DNA of 64,000 nt from DASUPK01 sp963736305 (GTDB lineage: Bacteria; Actinomycetota; Thermoleophilia; Solirubrobacterales; 70-9): contig CAVTOD010000005.1 in the NCBI GenBank assembly GCA_963736305.1, forward strand, positions 186,001 through 250,000, read 5' to 3'. A program made the position numbers and the translations under genes. Every line of letters begins with the position of its first letter. The stretch's first letter is position 1. Below, piece by piece: positions 16,862-25,482 of the stretch. Under the pieces are notes generated by a model. It saw only the letters and a program-made list of their open reading frames with translations. It was not told the origin of the DNA and searched no databases.

Positions 16862-17080
16862 CTAGCGCAGGTGGGCCGCCGGAGCTGGAGCCGGCGCGTG
16901 ATGCGCCGGCGGAGACGATCCCTTCAGCGCCACGGTTGAGCCGAGCGTCGCCGCGACGAAGATCCCTGCCGTCGCTGCTTTGACCCGGCGCTCAGTCAGC
17001 CACGTTGCATGTTGATTCTGTAGCCAGGACCTGGCACCGCTGGCTCCTGCCATCGCCGCCATCGCACATGCAGCACACAT
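16862..17080 (-). CDS. Small membrane protein with CAAC motif next to fur
   Basis: 72 residues. It begins MCAACAMAAMAGASGARSWL, has a polar WLTERRVK bend, then one membrane segment AATAGIFVAATLGSTVAL and a His/Pro-rich tail (PPAHHAPAPAPAAH). The paired cysteines and histidines would suit metal binding, but that is inference. It lies 39 bp downstream of fur on the same strand, so it may be the last gene of the zinc operon. Confidence 0.55.
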   Translation of the reverse strand: MCAACAMAAMAGASGARSWLQNQHATWLTERRVKAATAGIFVAATLGSTVALKGSSPPAHHAPAPAPAAHLR

Positions 17081-17119
17081 GCGGTGAGGATACGCCGCGA
17101 TCGCATCCCTTTGTGGCGA

Positions 17120-17554
17120 TCAGTCCTCGGCGCACTCCGCGCACTCGCCGCGCAGGGTCACCTCGTGGCTCGCCACGTTGAACTCGGATCTCTTGCCGAG
17201 CGCCGTGATCGCTCGTTCGAGTGATTGGTCCTCGAAGGCGACCACCCTGCCGCATCGTTCACAGACGATGTGGTGGTGATGGTGCCCGCCCGGTTCGCGG
17301 CGCTCGTAGCCCGCGGCGTCGCGGCCGAGATCAACTCGCTGAACCAGGCCGAGCTCCTCGAGCTGCTCCAGTGCCCGATAGACGCTCGCCCGGCCAATCT
17401 GGGGAAGGCGGTCATCGATCTCAAGGGCCGTAAGCGCGCAGTTCTCCCCGGCGAGCAGCTCGACCACTTGACGCCGGGCCGCTCCACTGCGGAGGCCCGC
17501 TTCAGCGAGCGCCCGCTGGGCACGCTCGGGCCAGTCGCGAGCGGGAGCGCTCAT
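17120..17554 (-). CDS. Fur-family metal-responsive repressor (Zur-like)
   Basis: 144 residues. A winged-helix domain (ALAEAGLRSGAARRQVVELL...RASVYRALEQLEELGLVQRV) is followed by the dimer/metal domain with GHHHHHIVCERCGRVVAFED and a closing CAECAED. The two CxxC pairs form the structural zinc site; the His cluster contributes to the sensing site. The start codon overlaps the permease stop (TCATCA on the plus strand). Lying at the end of a zinc-type ABC operon, it is most likely a zinc regulator (Zur); Fur or Mur specificity cannot be excluded. Confidence 0.88.
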   Translation of the reverse strand: MSAPARDWPERAQRALAEAGLRSGAARRQVVELLAGENCALTALEIDDRLPQIGRASVYRALEQLEELGLVQRVDLGRDAAGYERREPGGHHHHHIVCERCGRVVAFEDQSLERAITALGKRSEFNVASHEVTLRGECAECAED

Positions 17555-18414
17555 CAGGCGGTCCCCCGCTCCGCCCTCGGCCAGAGGATCGGCCGGCGAA
17601 TCATCGGCGCGATCGCGGTACCAGCGAGCACGACGAGATAGCCGACGACGATCAGCCCTGCGATCGAGGCACCCGCAGCGAGCCCCGCGTAGTAGGAGAG
17701 GTAGAGGCCTCCCAGCCCGGCGACGATGCCGAGCGCGGTCGAGGCAACCATCATCGCGCCCAGCCGACGGGTGAGCAGCCGGGCCGTCGCCGCAGGTCCG
17801 ACCAGGGCCGCGACCGCGAGCAGGGTGCCGAGGCCCTGGGCCGCGACGAGGACCGCGCCGGCGAGCAGAACCAGGACCGCGAGGTCGGCCAGGATCGGCG
17901 GGGCACCGAGAACCCCGGCCGTCGAACGGTCGAAGGCGACGGCGAGCAGCCGCCAATGGAGGACTAGCAGGGTGGCGACGACCGCGGCGGCGAGCACGCC
18001 GGAGAGAATCAGGTCGGTGTCGGACGGCGCCAGGATGTCGCCGAAGAGCAGGGTCTGGATCCCAGGCGGCGAGGCAGGCGAGAGGGCGAGCAGCGCACCG
18101 AGTCCGAACAGTGCTGTGACGACGACCGAGACAGCGGCATCGCGGCCGATCCCCGGCGTGCGCCCGACGAGGGCAATCGCGATCGCGGCGATCGTGATGC
18201 CGGGAATGCCGCCGACCAGCAGCGGGACCCCGGCCAGCGCGGCCAGAACCAGGCCGGGAAAGAGGGCATGAGCAAGCGACTCCGCGGCGTAGGAGACGCC
18301 ATAGAAAATCACCCAGCAGCCGAGCGCCCCGCTCGCCACCGAGATCAGCCCGACCTCGAGCAGGGCGCGGCGCATGAACTCCTGACTGAGCGGGTCTGTC
18401 AGCCAGCCGACCAT
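17554..18414 (-). CDS. znuB: Zinc/manganese-type ABC transporter permease
   Basis: 286 residues, eight or nine helices. The ABC-3 permease signatures are FMRRALLEVGLISVASGALGC, SYAAESLAHALFPGLVLAAL and LLAVAALVGPAATARLLTRR. It forms part of the membrane channel for a divalent metal. It starts in the stop of the ATPase gene and ends in the start of fur, so all are co-transcribed. This is the second permease in the operon; the first is fused to the binding protein, implying a heterodimeric channel. Confidence 0.85.
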   Translation of the reverse strand: MVGWLTDPLSQEFMRRALLEVGLISVASGALGCWVIFYGVSYAAESLAHALFPGLVLAALAGVPLLVGGIPGITIAAIAIALVGRTPGIGRDAAVSVVVTALFGLGALLALSPASPPGIQTLLFGDILAPSDTDLILSGVLAAAVVATLLVLHWRLLAVAFDRSTAGVLGAPPILADLAVLVLLAGAVLVAAQGLGTLLAVAALVGPAATARLLTRRLGAMMVASTALGIVAGLGGLYLSYYAGLAAGASIAGLIVVGYLVVLAGTAIAPMIRRPILWPRAERGTA

Positions 18415-19154
18415 CAGTGGTGGTGGGCTGGCAGGACGCCGAGTTTGTCGCTGCCGGGGATCTCGACGATCGCGCCGGCATAGGTCTCCTCGAGGACCGC
18501 CCGGTCGAGCACATCGGCTGGGGCGCCGAAGGCGATCTGGCGGTGGTTGAGGCAGAGGACGCGGTCCCAGCGACGAGCCTGGCGGAGGTCGTGGGTCGCG
18601 ATCACGATCCCCCGACCCTCGCCGGCGAGCTCGCCGATTAGCGCCTCCAGCCCCTTGGCCGAGGGCACGTCGAGGCCGGAGAAGGGCTCGTCGAGCAGGA
18701 GAAGGCCCGCGTCCTGAACCAGGCCCCTGCCGATCAGCACCCGCTGGCGCTGGCCGCCGGAGAGCTCGCCGAAGGTCTCGCCCGCCCGATCACCGATCCC
18801 GACGCGATCGAGGGCAGCCCGAGCCGTCTCGCGGTCGGCGTGCGTCGGCCGCATCCACCAGGAAAGGCGAGGAAGGGCGCCCATCAGGGCGACGTCGAGC
18901 GCCGAGACCGGGAAGTCGAGGCGCGAGCGCTCTGTCTGGGGAACGGTTGCGCAGCGCGCCCGGAGATCGACCGTGCCGGCCATCGGTGAGAGCTGGCCGA
19001 GCAGCACCCGAAGCAGCGTGGTCTTGCCGCCGCCGTTTGGCCCGAGCAGGGCGACGCGGCTGCCAGCCTCCACGTCAAAGGTGACGTCCTCGATCGCCGG
19101 GTTCCTGCCATACCCAGCGCTCAGCCCGACTGTTCTCAGCAGCGGCTCAGCCAA
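18414..19154 (-). CDS. znuC: Zinc/manganese-type ABC transporter ATPase
   Basis: 246 residues from TTG 19154 (8-bp overlap with the upstream stop). Walker A GPNGGGKTTLLRVLLGQL, Q-loop region ATVPQTERSRLDFPVSALD, signature FGELSGGQRQRVLIGRGL, Walker B LLLLDEPFSGLD and switch His in VIATHDL are all intact. The order PQ...FPV--D is typical of the manganese/zinc/iron chelate class. The C-terminus ends AHHH, a possible regulatory metal patch. Confidence 0.9.
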   Translation of the reverse strand: MAEPLLRTVGLSAGYGRNPAIEDVTFDVEAGSRVALLGPNGGGKTTLLRVLLGQLSPMAGTVDLRARCATVPQTERSRLDFPVSALDVALMGALPRLSWWMRPTHADRETARAALDRVGIGDRAGETFGELSGGQRQRVLIGRGLVQDAGLLLLDEPFSGLDVPSAKGLEALIGELAGEGRGIVIATHDLRQARRWDRVLCLNHRQIAFGAPADVLDRAVLEETYAGAIVEIPGSDKLGVLPAHHH

Positions 19155-20898
19155 GTCCGCTCACCTCACAGCCACGCTGGCCACCGGTGAAGCCCTCGAC
19201 CATCGAGTTCGCATTCGCCTGCTCCATCTGGAGGTAGGTCTCGCCGCTTGAGCCCTGCGGCCCGAGCGTGTCGCCGTAGAGGGTGTGGTTGGCGGTGGCA
19301 TCGGTCTCGGAGGCGATCTGCTCGGCCAGCTTCGGGCTCAGCGAGCTCTCCGGGAAGATCGCCTTGACCCCCTCCCTGCGGATCAGGGCGACCAGGTCGC
19401 CGAGGTCTTTGGCCGAGGGCTGGGCCTGGGTCGTCTGCGACGGGATCACCGCGCCCACCACCGTGATTCCGTAGCGGCCGGCGAAGTAGCCGAAGGCATC
19501 GTGATCGGTGACCAGCTTTCGCGCCGCCGCCGGAACTGTGTTCATGCAGCTCGCGATTCCGCCGTCCAGCCGCTTCAGCTGATCGACATAGCGGCGTGCG
19601 TTGGCCTCGAAGCTGGCGCGGTCCTTCGGATCGACCTGCGAGAGCTTGGCGGCGATCTCGTTCACCGCCGTTTCGGCGTTGCGTGGGTCGTGCCACCAGT
19701 GGGGGTCGTACTGCGAGGCTTCGGGTCCGCTGGACTCGCCCGGGCGCTTCACCGGAACGCCAGCGCCGAGATCGACAACTGTCGCATCGCTGCCGCTGTC
19801 GGAGATCACCTTCGACATCCAGGCATCGAGGTTGTCGCCGTTCTCGAAGACGAGCTTCGCGTCGGCTGTGCGGGTGACGTCGTCAGGGCGTGGCTCGTAG
19901 TCGTGGGGATCGGTGTTCGGGGCGAGGATCTGAGCAACGTCGACCTTGTTACCGCCGACCTCGCGGGCGAAGTCGCCGATCTGCGTCGTCGTCGCAACGA
20001 CGCTGAGCTTGCCCGAGTCCGAGCCGGACGCCGCGCAGCCGCTGACGGCGAAGACCGCAACGGCGCCAGCTGTGGCAACTCCAACCATCCGCCGTCCCGG
20101 GTCGAGCGCCCTTGCGATCGCCGCAAGGGCGAAGACGACGCCGCTCAAGGTGGCGATCGTGGCCCCGGGCGGGGCGTTCGTCTTCACCGAGAGCCAGAGA
20201 CCGACCGTGCCCTCCGCGGCCGCGAGCAGGGCGGAGCCGATCTGCCAGGAGAGCATCCGGTTCGCGAAGAGCCGCACGGTCGCCGCCGGAGCGACGAAGA
20301 TCGCAGCTACCAGCAGGGCGCCGATCTCCGTCAGCGCCGCGGTAGTCGTCAATGCGATCAAGGCCAGCAGGATGCCGTCGAACCAGTGCGTCGAACCCGC
20401 GAGAATCGAGTCACCGCCCTCGTCGAAGCCGGTGGCGAGCCAGCGCCGCCCGAGCAGCGCCGTCGAGATCAAGACGGCGACGGTGGCAACAGCGGCGAGT
20501 CGGATGTCTGCCTGGTCGACGAGCAGGACGCTGCCGAACAGCAGCTGCTCGACGTTCGAGCCCGAGTGGTAGACGTCGCTGGCCAGGATGACGCCGGCGG
20601 CGAGACAGCCGACCAGCACCAGTGCGGTCAGGCTGTCGTATGCCGTGCCGCGGCGGCGGGCCAGGCCCCATAGCGCTCCGGTGAAGGCGATCGCCATCCC
20701 GAATGCGCCAAGCGCTGGGGAGAAGCCGACGCCGGCGGCGAGCACCAGCCCGGGAAAGGCGGCGGTGCCGACGGCGTGGGAGAAGAAGGCCAGCCCGCGC
20801 AGGACGATCCACGTGCCGAGGACCCCGGCGCCGACCGCCAGGATCAGGATGTCGATCAGCCCGCGCTGGACGAAGGGGAGCTGGAAGGGCTCGAACAC
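19147..20898 (-). CDS. Fused ABC permease and metal-binding lipoprotein (ZnuB-ZnuA)
   Basis: 583 residues from GTG 20898 (open to 20967). The first 270 are a complete ABC-3 permease: GLAFFSHAVGTAAFPGLVLA and IGALLVAAIFVAPAATVRLF. A lipoprotein signal follows directly, AVAVFAVSGCAAS, and then a ZnuA/SitA-like binding protein. Its ligand segments are DPHDYEPRPDDV, PHWWHDPRNAETAV, VTDHDAFGYFAGRYGI and IFPESSLSPKLAEQIA. Uptake of zinc or manganese is the expected role. The lipobox inside one chain is the odd point: either a real fusion or a lost stop. GTG 20898 is favoured because a Fur-box-like site lies just upstream. Confidence 0.82.
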   Translation of the reverse strand: MFEPFQLPFVQRGLIDILILAVGAGVLGTWIVLRGLAFFSHAVGTAAFPGLVLAAGVGFSPALGAFGMAIAFTGALWGLARRRGTAYDSLTALVLVGCLAAGVILASDVYHSGSNVEQLLFGSVLLVDQADIRLAAVATVAVLISTALLGRRWLATGFDEGGDSILAGSTHWFDGILLALIALTTTAALTEIGALLVAAIFVAPAATVRLFANRMLSWQIGSALLAAAEGTVGLWLSVKTNAPPGATIATLSGVVFALAAIARALDPGRRMVGVATAGAVAVFAVSGCAASGSDSGKLSVVATTTQIGDFAREVGGNKVDVAQILAPNTDPHDYEPRPDDVTRTADAKLVFENGDNLDAWMSKVISDSGSDATVVDLGAGVPVKRPGESSGPEASQYDPHWWHDPRNAETAVNEIAAKLSQVDPKDRASFEANARRYVDQLKRLDGGIASCMNTVPAAARKLVTDHDAFGYFAGRYGITVVGAVIPSQTTQAQPSAKDLGDLVALIRREGVKAIFPESSLSPKLAEQIASETDATANHTLYGDTLGPQGSSGETYLQMEQANANSMVEGFTGGQRGCEVSGLG

Positions 20899-20921
20899 TC
20901 GGCGGAGGCTAGCAAAGGGAT

Positions 20922-20940
20922 GAGACTGAGTCTCGTTATC
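20922..20940 (-). promoter_or_regulatory. Fur/Zur-box-like palindrome in divergent region
   Basis: On the minus strand this reads GATAACGAGACTCAGTCTC. The inner 13 bp (20922-20934) are a perfect 6-1-6 palindrome. It matches the classical 19-bp Fur box GATAATGATAATCATTATC at 14 positions by eye. It lies between the divergent importer operon and the copper-protein operon, 24 bp upstream of the favoured importer start, and a Fur-family gene ends that operon. Confidence 0.55.
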
Positions 20941-21061
20941 TAGAAGCCTTTGCCACCGAGCGGCCACTATTTAGTCAGAAGACTCAGTACCCGCGGTCAG
21001 AGATGCTCTCTAGACTTGCTCGGTCTATGTGGGACGTCACGACGTCGCGAGGTTCACCCCC

Positions 21062-21667
21062 GTGAGGCGCCTCTCGCAGCTCTGGAGGGGGATCGCGCTC
21101 GTGCCGGCGGCGGCGGTTTTGGTCCACCAGCTGCGCTACCTCCTTGCATATGGCGGAGGAGCGGACCAGGCGCTCTCCGAGCAGGGTCACGCCTATCTGA
21201 GCTCGCTGACCCCATGGGTCTTGTTCCTCTGCGCTGCTGCACTCGGAGCGTTCCTCGGCCGGCTAGCCCGAGCGTGGCGCCTCGGCGAGACTGAGGACCA
21301 CCCAACGGCAAGCCCGCTCGTGGTCTGGGTCGCTGCCGCGGCCGGACTCGTCGCGCTCTACACCGGACAGGAGCTGCTCGAAGGCCTCCTCGCTTCCGGT
21401 CATCCACCGGGCTTGATCGGCGTCTTCGGTGACGGCGGCTGGTGGGCGATTCCCGCAGCACTTTTCGTCGGCGGGCTACTGACGCTTGCGCTCCGAGGGG
21501 CGCGAGTCGCGATCCATTTCGTTGCGGCCCACAGGGCGAAGGTCCCGGCGCTGGCCCGACGCGCATCGTCCGGAACGCGGGCTCCGGCGAGCCTCCTCCT
21601 GCCGCCGCTGCAGCCGATGGCCGCGGCTGCGCCGGGCCGCGCTCCGCCAGTTCCTCTCTCGAGCTGA
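21062..21667 (+). CDS. Integral membrane protein, first gene of copper-protein operon
   Basis: About 201 residues from GTG 21062 (GAGG 9 bases upstream); GTG 21029 is an alternative. Four membrane segments: IALVPAAAVLVHQLRYLLAYG, WVLFLCAAALGAFLGRLA, VVWVAAAAGLVALYTGQELLEGLL and WWAIPAALFVGGLLTLAL. His and Glu in the membrane (VHQLRY, GQELLE) could matter for metal handling. The tail is Ala/Pro-rich. It resembles small integral proteins seen beside CopC/CopD genes in actinobacteria. Function unknown. Confidence 0.65.
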   Translation: MRRLSQLWRGIALVPAAAVLVHQLRYLLAYGGGADQALSEQGHAYLSSLTPWVLFLCAAALGAFLGRLARAWRLGETEDHPTASPLVVWVAAAAGLVALYTGQELLEGLLASGHPPGLIGVFGDGGWWAIPAALFVGGLLTLALRGARVAIHFVAAHRAKVPALARRASSGTRAPASLLLPPLQPMAAAAPGRAPPVPLSS

Positions 21668-21728
21668 TCAAGGCGCCGCAGCCCGACCGGGCTCGCCGGC
21701 GCGATCCACACCCGAGAAAGGAACAAAC

Positions 21729-22423
21729 ATGCCAAGCCTTGTGCGGGGGCTGCTGCTGGCGATCGTCACGCTGGCGAGCCTTCCAGCCATAGCGGGAGCC
21801 CATCCGGGCAACCCCGACTTCCGCTCCGTGTTCCAGCGCTTCAGCCCTCCGGTCTCCGGAGTGAACGTCCAGGTCCTCAACTGGGACAGCAACTACCAAC
21901 TCTCGGACCCGGGCCACCACACGGTCGTGATCTACGGCTACGACCACGATCAGTACGCCCGCATCCTGCCTGACGGCACCGTGCAGGTGAACCAGCGCTC
22001 GCCCGCCGCCTACCTGAACGAGGACCGATACGGGAACACGCCGGTGCCCTCGTCGGCCAACCCGAAGGCTCCACCGCAGTGGAAGACCGTCAACGAGAGC
22101 GGAACCTTCGTCTGGCACGACCACCGGATGCACTACATGTCGCCGGCGACGCCCCCGCAGGTCAAGGACAAGGCTCAGCGAACGAAGATCTTCGACTACA
22201 CGATCCCGCTCTCCGTCGACGGCAAGCCGGTCAGCCTGGACGGCAGCCTCTTCTGGGTTGGGCCGCCCGACACCTCGAAGACCCCGTTCCTGATCGTCGG
22301 CGGAGTGATCGTGATTGGGCTGTTGGTCATGGTGATCTGGGTCAGGCGTCGCCGCCGCGGTGATCCGACGGGAAGCGGCACGGCGAAGACTCGCCCCCGA
22401 AGGAGGCCAAGGAGGCCTGGTGA
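21729..22423 (+). CDS. Exported membrane-anchored protein of copper operon
   Basis: About 230 residues. A signal peptide (LVRGLLLAIVTLASLPAIAGA) is followed by an extracellular beta domain (VSGVNVQVLNWDSNYQLSD, HHTVVIYGYDHDQYARILPDG, TFVWHDHRMHYMSP) with many His, then a C-terminal membrane helix LIVGGVIVIGLLVMVIWV and Arg tail. It is regularly adjacent to CopC/CopD homologues. The plain frame runs on to 22625, overlapping copCD by 206 bp with Arg-rich nonsense. In the next frame the tail reads SDGKRHGEDSPPKEAKEAW and stops at TGA 22421-22423, overlapping the copCD GTG. One missing base near 22360 is therefore likely, and the end given here assumes it. Confidence 0.75.
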
Positions 22424-24225
22424 GTCGCATCGTTACTCGCGGTGGCGTGGCCGCCCTCCTGGCGGCTGTGGTCTGCGCAGCGGCTCCGGCCGCCGCATCT
22501 GCGCACGCGATCCTCGAGAGCACTTCGCCGCAGCGCGGAGCGGTGCTCCCGCACCAGCCGGACGCCGTGATCTTCCGCTTCGACGAGCCGGTCGAGGGCA
22601 ACTTCGGCGCGATCCGCGTCTATGACTCACGGGGCAGCGAGGTCGACCAGAGCGACGCCTTCCATCCGAACGGCAACGGACCCCAGATCGGTGTTCACCT
22701 GAAGCCCGGCCTACCGGACGGCAGCTACACCGCCACCTATCGCGTCGTCTCGGCGGACGGGCACATCGTCTCCAGCGGCTTCGTCTTCTCGATCGGGAAG
22801 GCGGGGGCCGCCCCGAGCCAGACGGTCGCCCAGCTGATCGGGAACTCCGGCTCGGGGGCGGTGACCGAGATCGCCTTCGGGGCGGCGCGCGCCCTGCAGT
22901 ACACGGCCGTCGCCCTGGCCGTCGGGGCCCTCGTCTTCCTGCTCCTGGCCTGGCTCCCGGGACTCGGGGCTGTCGCCGGCTCGGATGGCAGCTGGCTGCG
23001 CGCCTCGGAGTCCTTCTCCGCTCGTCTCAAGAGACTGCTGTACGCCGCGACTGCGATCGGTGCGGTGACAGCCGCAGCCGGCGTCGTCCTGGAGGCGGCT
23101 GAGGCCGCCGGCATCTCGGGCTTCTCGGCACTGAAGAGCTCCGTCATCCGCGAGGAGCTGGGGACGAAGTTCGGCACGATCTGGGGCCTCTGCCTGGTCG
23201 CTTGGGTCACCTTCGGAGTGATCCTGCCGTTCGCCCTCGGGCGCGCGGGCCAGAGGGTCTTTGCGCTACGGCCGGCCGAGCTGGGAGCCACGGGACTTGC
23301 GAGGTCTGGATCGTCGCTGGGGATCAGACTGTTGCCGCTCGCCGTCCCCCTCGCCTTCCTCGTGATGGAGCCCGCCCTCTCCGGCCACGGCAGCACACAA
23401 TCGCCGGTGCCGCTGCTCTTCCCGACCAACGTCCTGCACGTCGCTGCGATGGGCGTCTGGCTCGGCGGCCTCGTGACGCTCCTGCTCGTCGTCGCGCGGG
23501 CCACCCGCGAGCTCGAGCCTCCCGATCGCGGCCGGCTGCTCGCGGCGGTGCTGGTCCGCTTTTCCCAGCTCGCGCTGATCGCTGTTTCGGTGATCCTCAT
23601 CTCGGGGCTGATCCAGGCCTACGTCCTGGTCCGCCATCCGCAAGCCCTGCTCGACACGGGTTATGGCCGAGCGGTGCTGATCAAGTTCTGCCTCTTGCTC
23701 TGCCTGATCGGGCTCGGCGCCTACAACCGCTACCGCTCGGTCCCGCGGCTGGAGAAGGTGGCCTCGGGGGGAGATGCGCCGGGACGCGCCGGCCTGCTCT
23801 TGCGGCGGGCGCTCCGTACCGAGGTCGCGCTGCTGGTCGTCGTTCTGGGAGTGACCGGTGCGCTCGCGAGCTACGCGCCGTCGATCGCCTCGCAGTCGGG
23901 GCCCTATTACACGACTACAACGCTCGGCCCCACCTCCTTCCAGATGGTCGTTGATCCGGCTCAGTCCGGTGCCAACGAGATCCATATCTACATGTTCGAC
24001 GCGAAGTCGGGGGCTCAGTACACCGGGACGAAGGAGCTCGACGTCACGGCGAGCGAGACGGACAAGAACATCACGCTGCCACTCACCCCGCAGCTCTCGG
24101 GCCCCGGGCACTACACGATTCCGGACGCCCTGCTCAGCGTTCCCGGGACCTGGAAGATCGAGGTGACCCTGCGGGTCTCGGCCTTCGACGAGTTCACGAA
24201 CGACTTCTCGGTGCCGATCAGATGA
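22420..24225 (+). CDS. CopC-CopD fusion, copper resistance/import protein
   Basis: 601 residues from GTG 22420 (GGAGG 4 bases upstream). A signal peptide ends ASAHAILESTSPQRG, so the mature protein starts with the CopC copper-site His. The CopC domain follows (VIFRFDEPVEGNFGAIRVYD, RVVSADGHIVSSGFVFSIG with the second His). CopD-type helices run from about 150 to 470 (FPTNVLHVAAMGVWLGGLVT is the family motif). A C-terminal YtkA-like beta domain completes it (EIHIYMFDAKSGAQ). This architecture, as in YcnJ, takes up or handles periplasmic copper. Confidence 0.9.
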   Translation: MSRIVTRGGVAALLAAVVCAAAPAAASAHAILESTSPQRGAVLPHQPDAVIFRFDEPVEGNFGAIRVYDSRGSEVDQSDAFHPNGNGPQIGVHLKPGLPDGSYTATYRVVSADGHIVSSGFVFSIGKAGAAPSQTVAQLIGNSGSGAVTEIAFGAARALQYTAVALAVGALVFLLLAWLPGLGAVAGSDGSWLRASESFSARLKRLLYAATAIGAVTAAAGVVLEAAEAAGISGFSALKSSVIREELGTKFGTIWGLCLVAWVTFGVILPFALGRAGQRVFALRPAELGATGLARSGSSLGIRLLPLAVPLAFLVMEPALSGHGSTQSPVPLLFPTNVLHVAAMGVWLGGLVTLLLVVARATRELEPPDRGRLLAAVLVRFSQLALIAVSVILISGLIQAYVLVRHPQALLDTGYGRAVLIKFCLLLCLIGLGAYNRYRSVPRLEKVASGGDAPGRAGLLLRRALRTEVALLVVVLGVTGALASYAPSIASQSGPYYTTTTLGPTSFQMVVDPAQSGANEIHIYMFDAKSGAQYTGTKELDVTASETDKNITLPLTPQLSGPGHYTIPDALLSVPGTWKIEVTLRVSAFDEFTNDFSVPIR

Positions 24226-24515
24226 GCGCCGATCTGATCAGCTCGCTGCTCTTCTTCGTCCCGGCGCTGTTGCTCGGCCTCAGCCTCCTCCTTGGCCACC
24301 GGCCAGGAGAGCGGTTGCTGCTCCGTTGGGCCACGAGACGGACGCAGCGGCATCGCTACACGCCGCTTGGTCCCAATCCGGTCCGCAATGGATGGGTCTG
24401 GATCAACCCGCGCGGCGGTCGCCTGCTCGCGCGCTCCCTGGCAGGTCGCGCGCCTCCTCGCGGACCGGCGCCGCGAATGCGGTTCGGGCGGCGCCTGCAT
24501 CCGTCCTTCATCTGA
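24222..24515 (+). CDS. Small membrane protein with basic tail
   Basis: 97 residues. One N-terminal membrane segment, LISSLLFFVPALLLGLSLLLG, then a strongly basic cytoplasmic tail rich in Arg and Pro (RTQRHRYTPLGPNPVRNG, GRRLHPSF). It starts in the copCD stop (ATGA), so it is translated with it. No family recognised; such Arg/Pro tails recur in proteins of this operon. Confidence 0.65.
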   Translation: MSADLISSLLFFVPALLLGLSLLLGHRPGERLLLRWATRRTQRHRYTPLGPNPVRNGWVWINPRGGRLLARSLAGRAPPRGPAPRMRFGRRLHPSFI

Positions 24516-24530
24516 CAAAGGAGTCTTTCG

Positions 24531-25238
24531 ATGCGAAAGAGGTTGATTCTCGGAGCGAGCGCCGGTCTGGCCGGATTCGCTCTGCTTGCGGCGAGCGCTC
24601 AGGCGCACGTCAGTTTCCACCCGAACGTGCTGCCGGCGGGCGCCAACGCCACGCTGGACCTGCGGGTTCCCAACGAGATGGACAACGCCAACACGAACAA
24701 GCTGGTCGTTCAGGTCCCACCGGGGTTCATAGACATCGCGACCGCGCCGATCTCGGGCTGGACGGCCCAGATCCAGACCCGGAAGCTGGCCACGCCGGTG
24801 CAGACGGACTCGGGACCGGTGAGCGAGGAGGTCAGCCAGATCACCTGGACTGGCAGCGGCTCCGGCAAGATCCCGCCGGGCGGCTTCCAGAACTTCGCGA
24901 TCTCGACCGCGATCCCGGATCAGGCCGGGCACGTCCTGACGTTCAAGGTCCTCCAGTACTACGACAACGGGAAGGTGGTGCGCTGGATCGGGCCCGAGAG
25001 CTCAGACACCCCGGCGCCGACCATCGACGTCACCGATGCCAACGGCGTGATCCAGGACGTCGCCGGCAGCGAGGCCGGACCGCCGCCGATCGATCAGCTG
25101 CCCTCCTCGTCGAGCGGCGGCTCGTCGTCGAGCGACGGCGCCAGCAAGGGCCTCGGCATCACGGCCCTCGTCATCGGTGTTCTCGGCCTGTTGGCCGGAG
25201 GTGCGGCGCTCCTTCGAACGCGGAGGTCGAATAGCTGA
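24531..25238 (+). CDS. ycnI: YcnI-like DUF1775 copper-binding protein
   Basis: 235 residues. A signal peptide ends SAQAHVSFHPNVLPAGANA, placing His at the mature N-terminus. The DUF1775 beta domain follows (LVVQVPPGFIDIATAPISGW, EVSQITWTGSGSGKIPPGGF, RWIGPESSDTPAPTIDV). The conserved His plus Trp monohistidine copper site of YcnI fits what is seen. A Ser-rich linker and one C-terminal membrane anchor end it. The AAAGGAG ribosome site is good. It probably exchanges Cu(II) with CopC-CopD outside the membrane. Confidence 0.9.
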   Translation: MRKRLILGASAGLAGFALLAASAQAHVSFHPNVLPAGANATLDLRVPNEMDNANTNKLVVQVPPGFIDIATAPISGWTAQIQTRKLATPVQTDSGPVSEEVSQITWTGSGSGKIPPGGFQNFAISTAIPDQAGHVLTFKVLQYYDNGKVVRWIGPESSDTPAPTIDVTDANGVIQDVAGSEAGPPPIDQLPSSSSGGSSSSDGASKGLGITALVIGVLGLLAGGAALLRTRRSNS

Positions 25239-25293
25239 CGACGGCCATGGGAGGGCGGCCAGGATGCCGCCCTCCCACTGGGCTGATTGACAA

Positions 25294-25455
25294 ATGATCC
25301 ACACACCCCTCGCGGAGATCTGGAGTTGGTGGCTGACGCCTTTGTTCGTCGCTCCGCTCGTCCTGGCCTTTGCCGCCGCCGTATGGCGCGGACTGGCGCG
25401 GGCCAGGAGGGCGACGTGGGAGGCGCGACGCAGGGCTTGGGGTCCACGTCGCTGA
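25294..25455 (+). CDS. 53-residue single-span membrane microprotein
   Basis: ATG 25294 to TGA 25453-25455. It reads MIHTPLAEIWSWWLTPLFVA, one hydrophobic helix PLVLAFAAAVWRGLARA, then an Arg-rich tail (RRATWEARRRAWGPRR). It fills the gap between ycnI and ctaG on the same strand. Its Trp-rich start, single helix and basic tail parallel the 52-residue protein at 28575 in the same operon. No family recognised; it may be a small subunit or assembly factor. Confidence 0.55.
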   Translation: MIHTPLAEIWSWWLTPLFVAPLVLAFAAAVWRGLARARRATWEARRRAWGPRR

Positions 25456-25482
25456 CGATGGCCGAACGGGCGGAGCCGAGAG

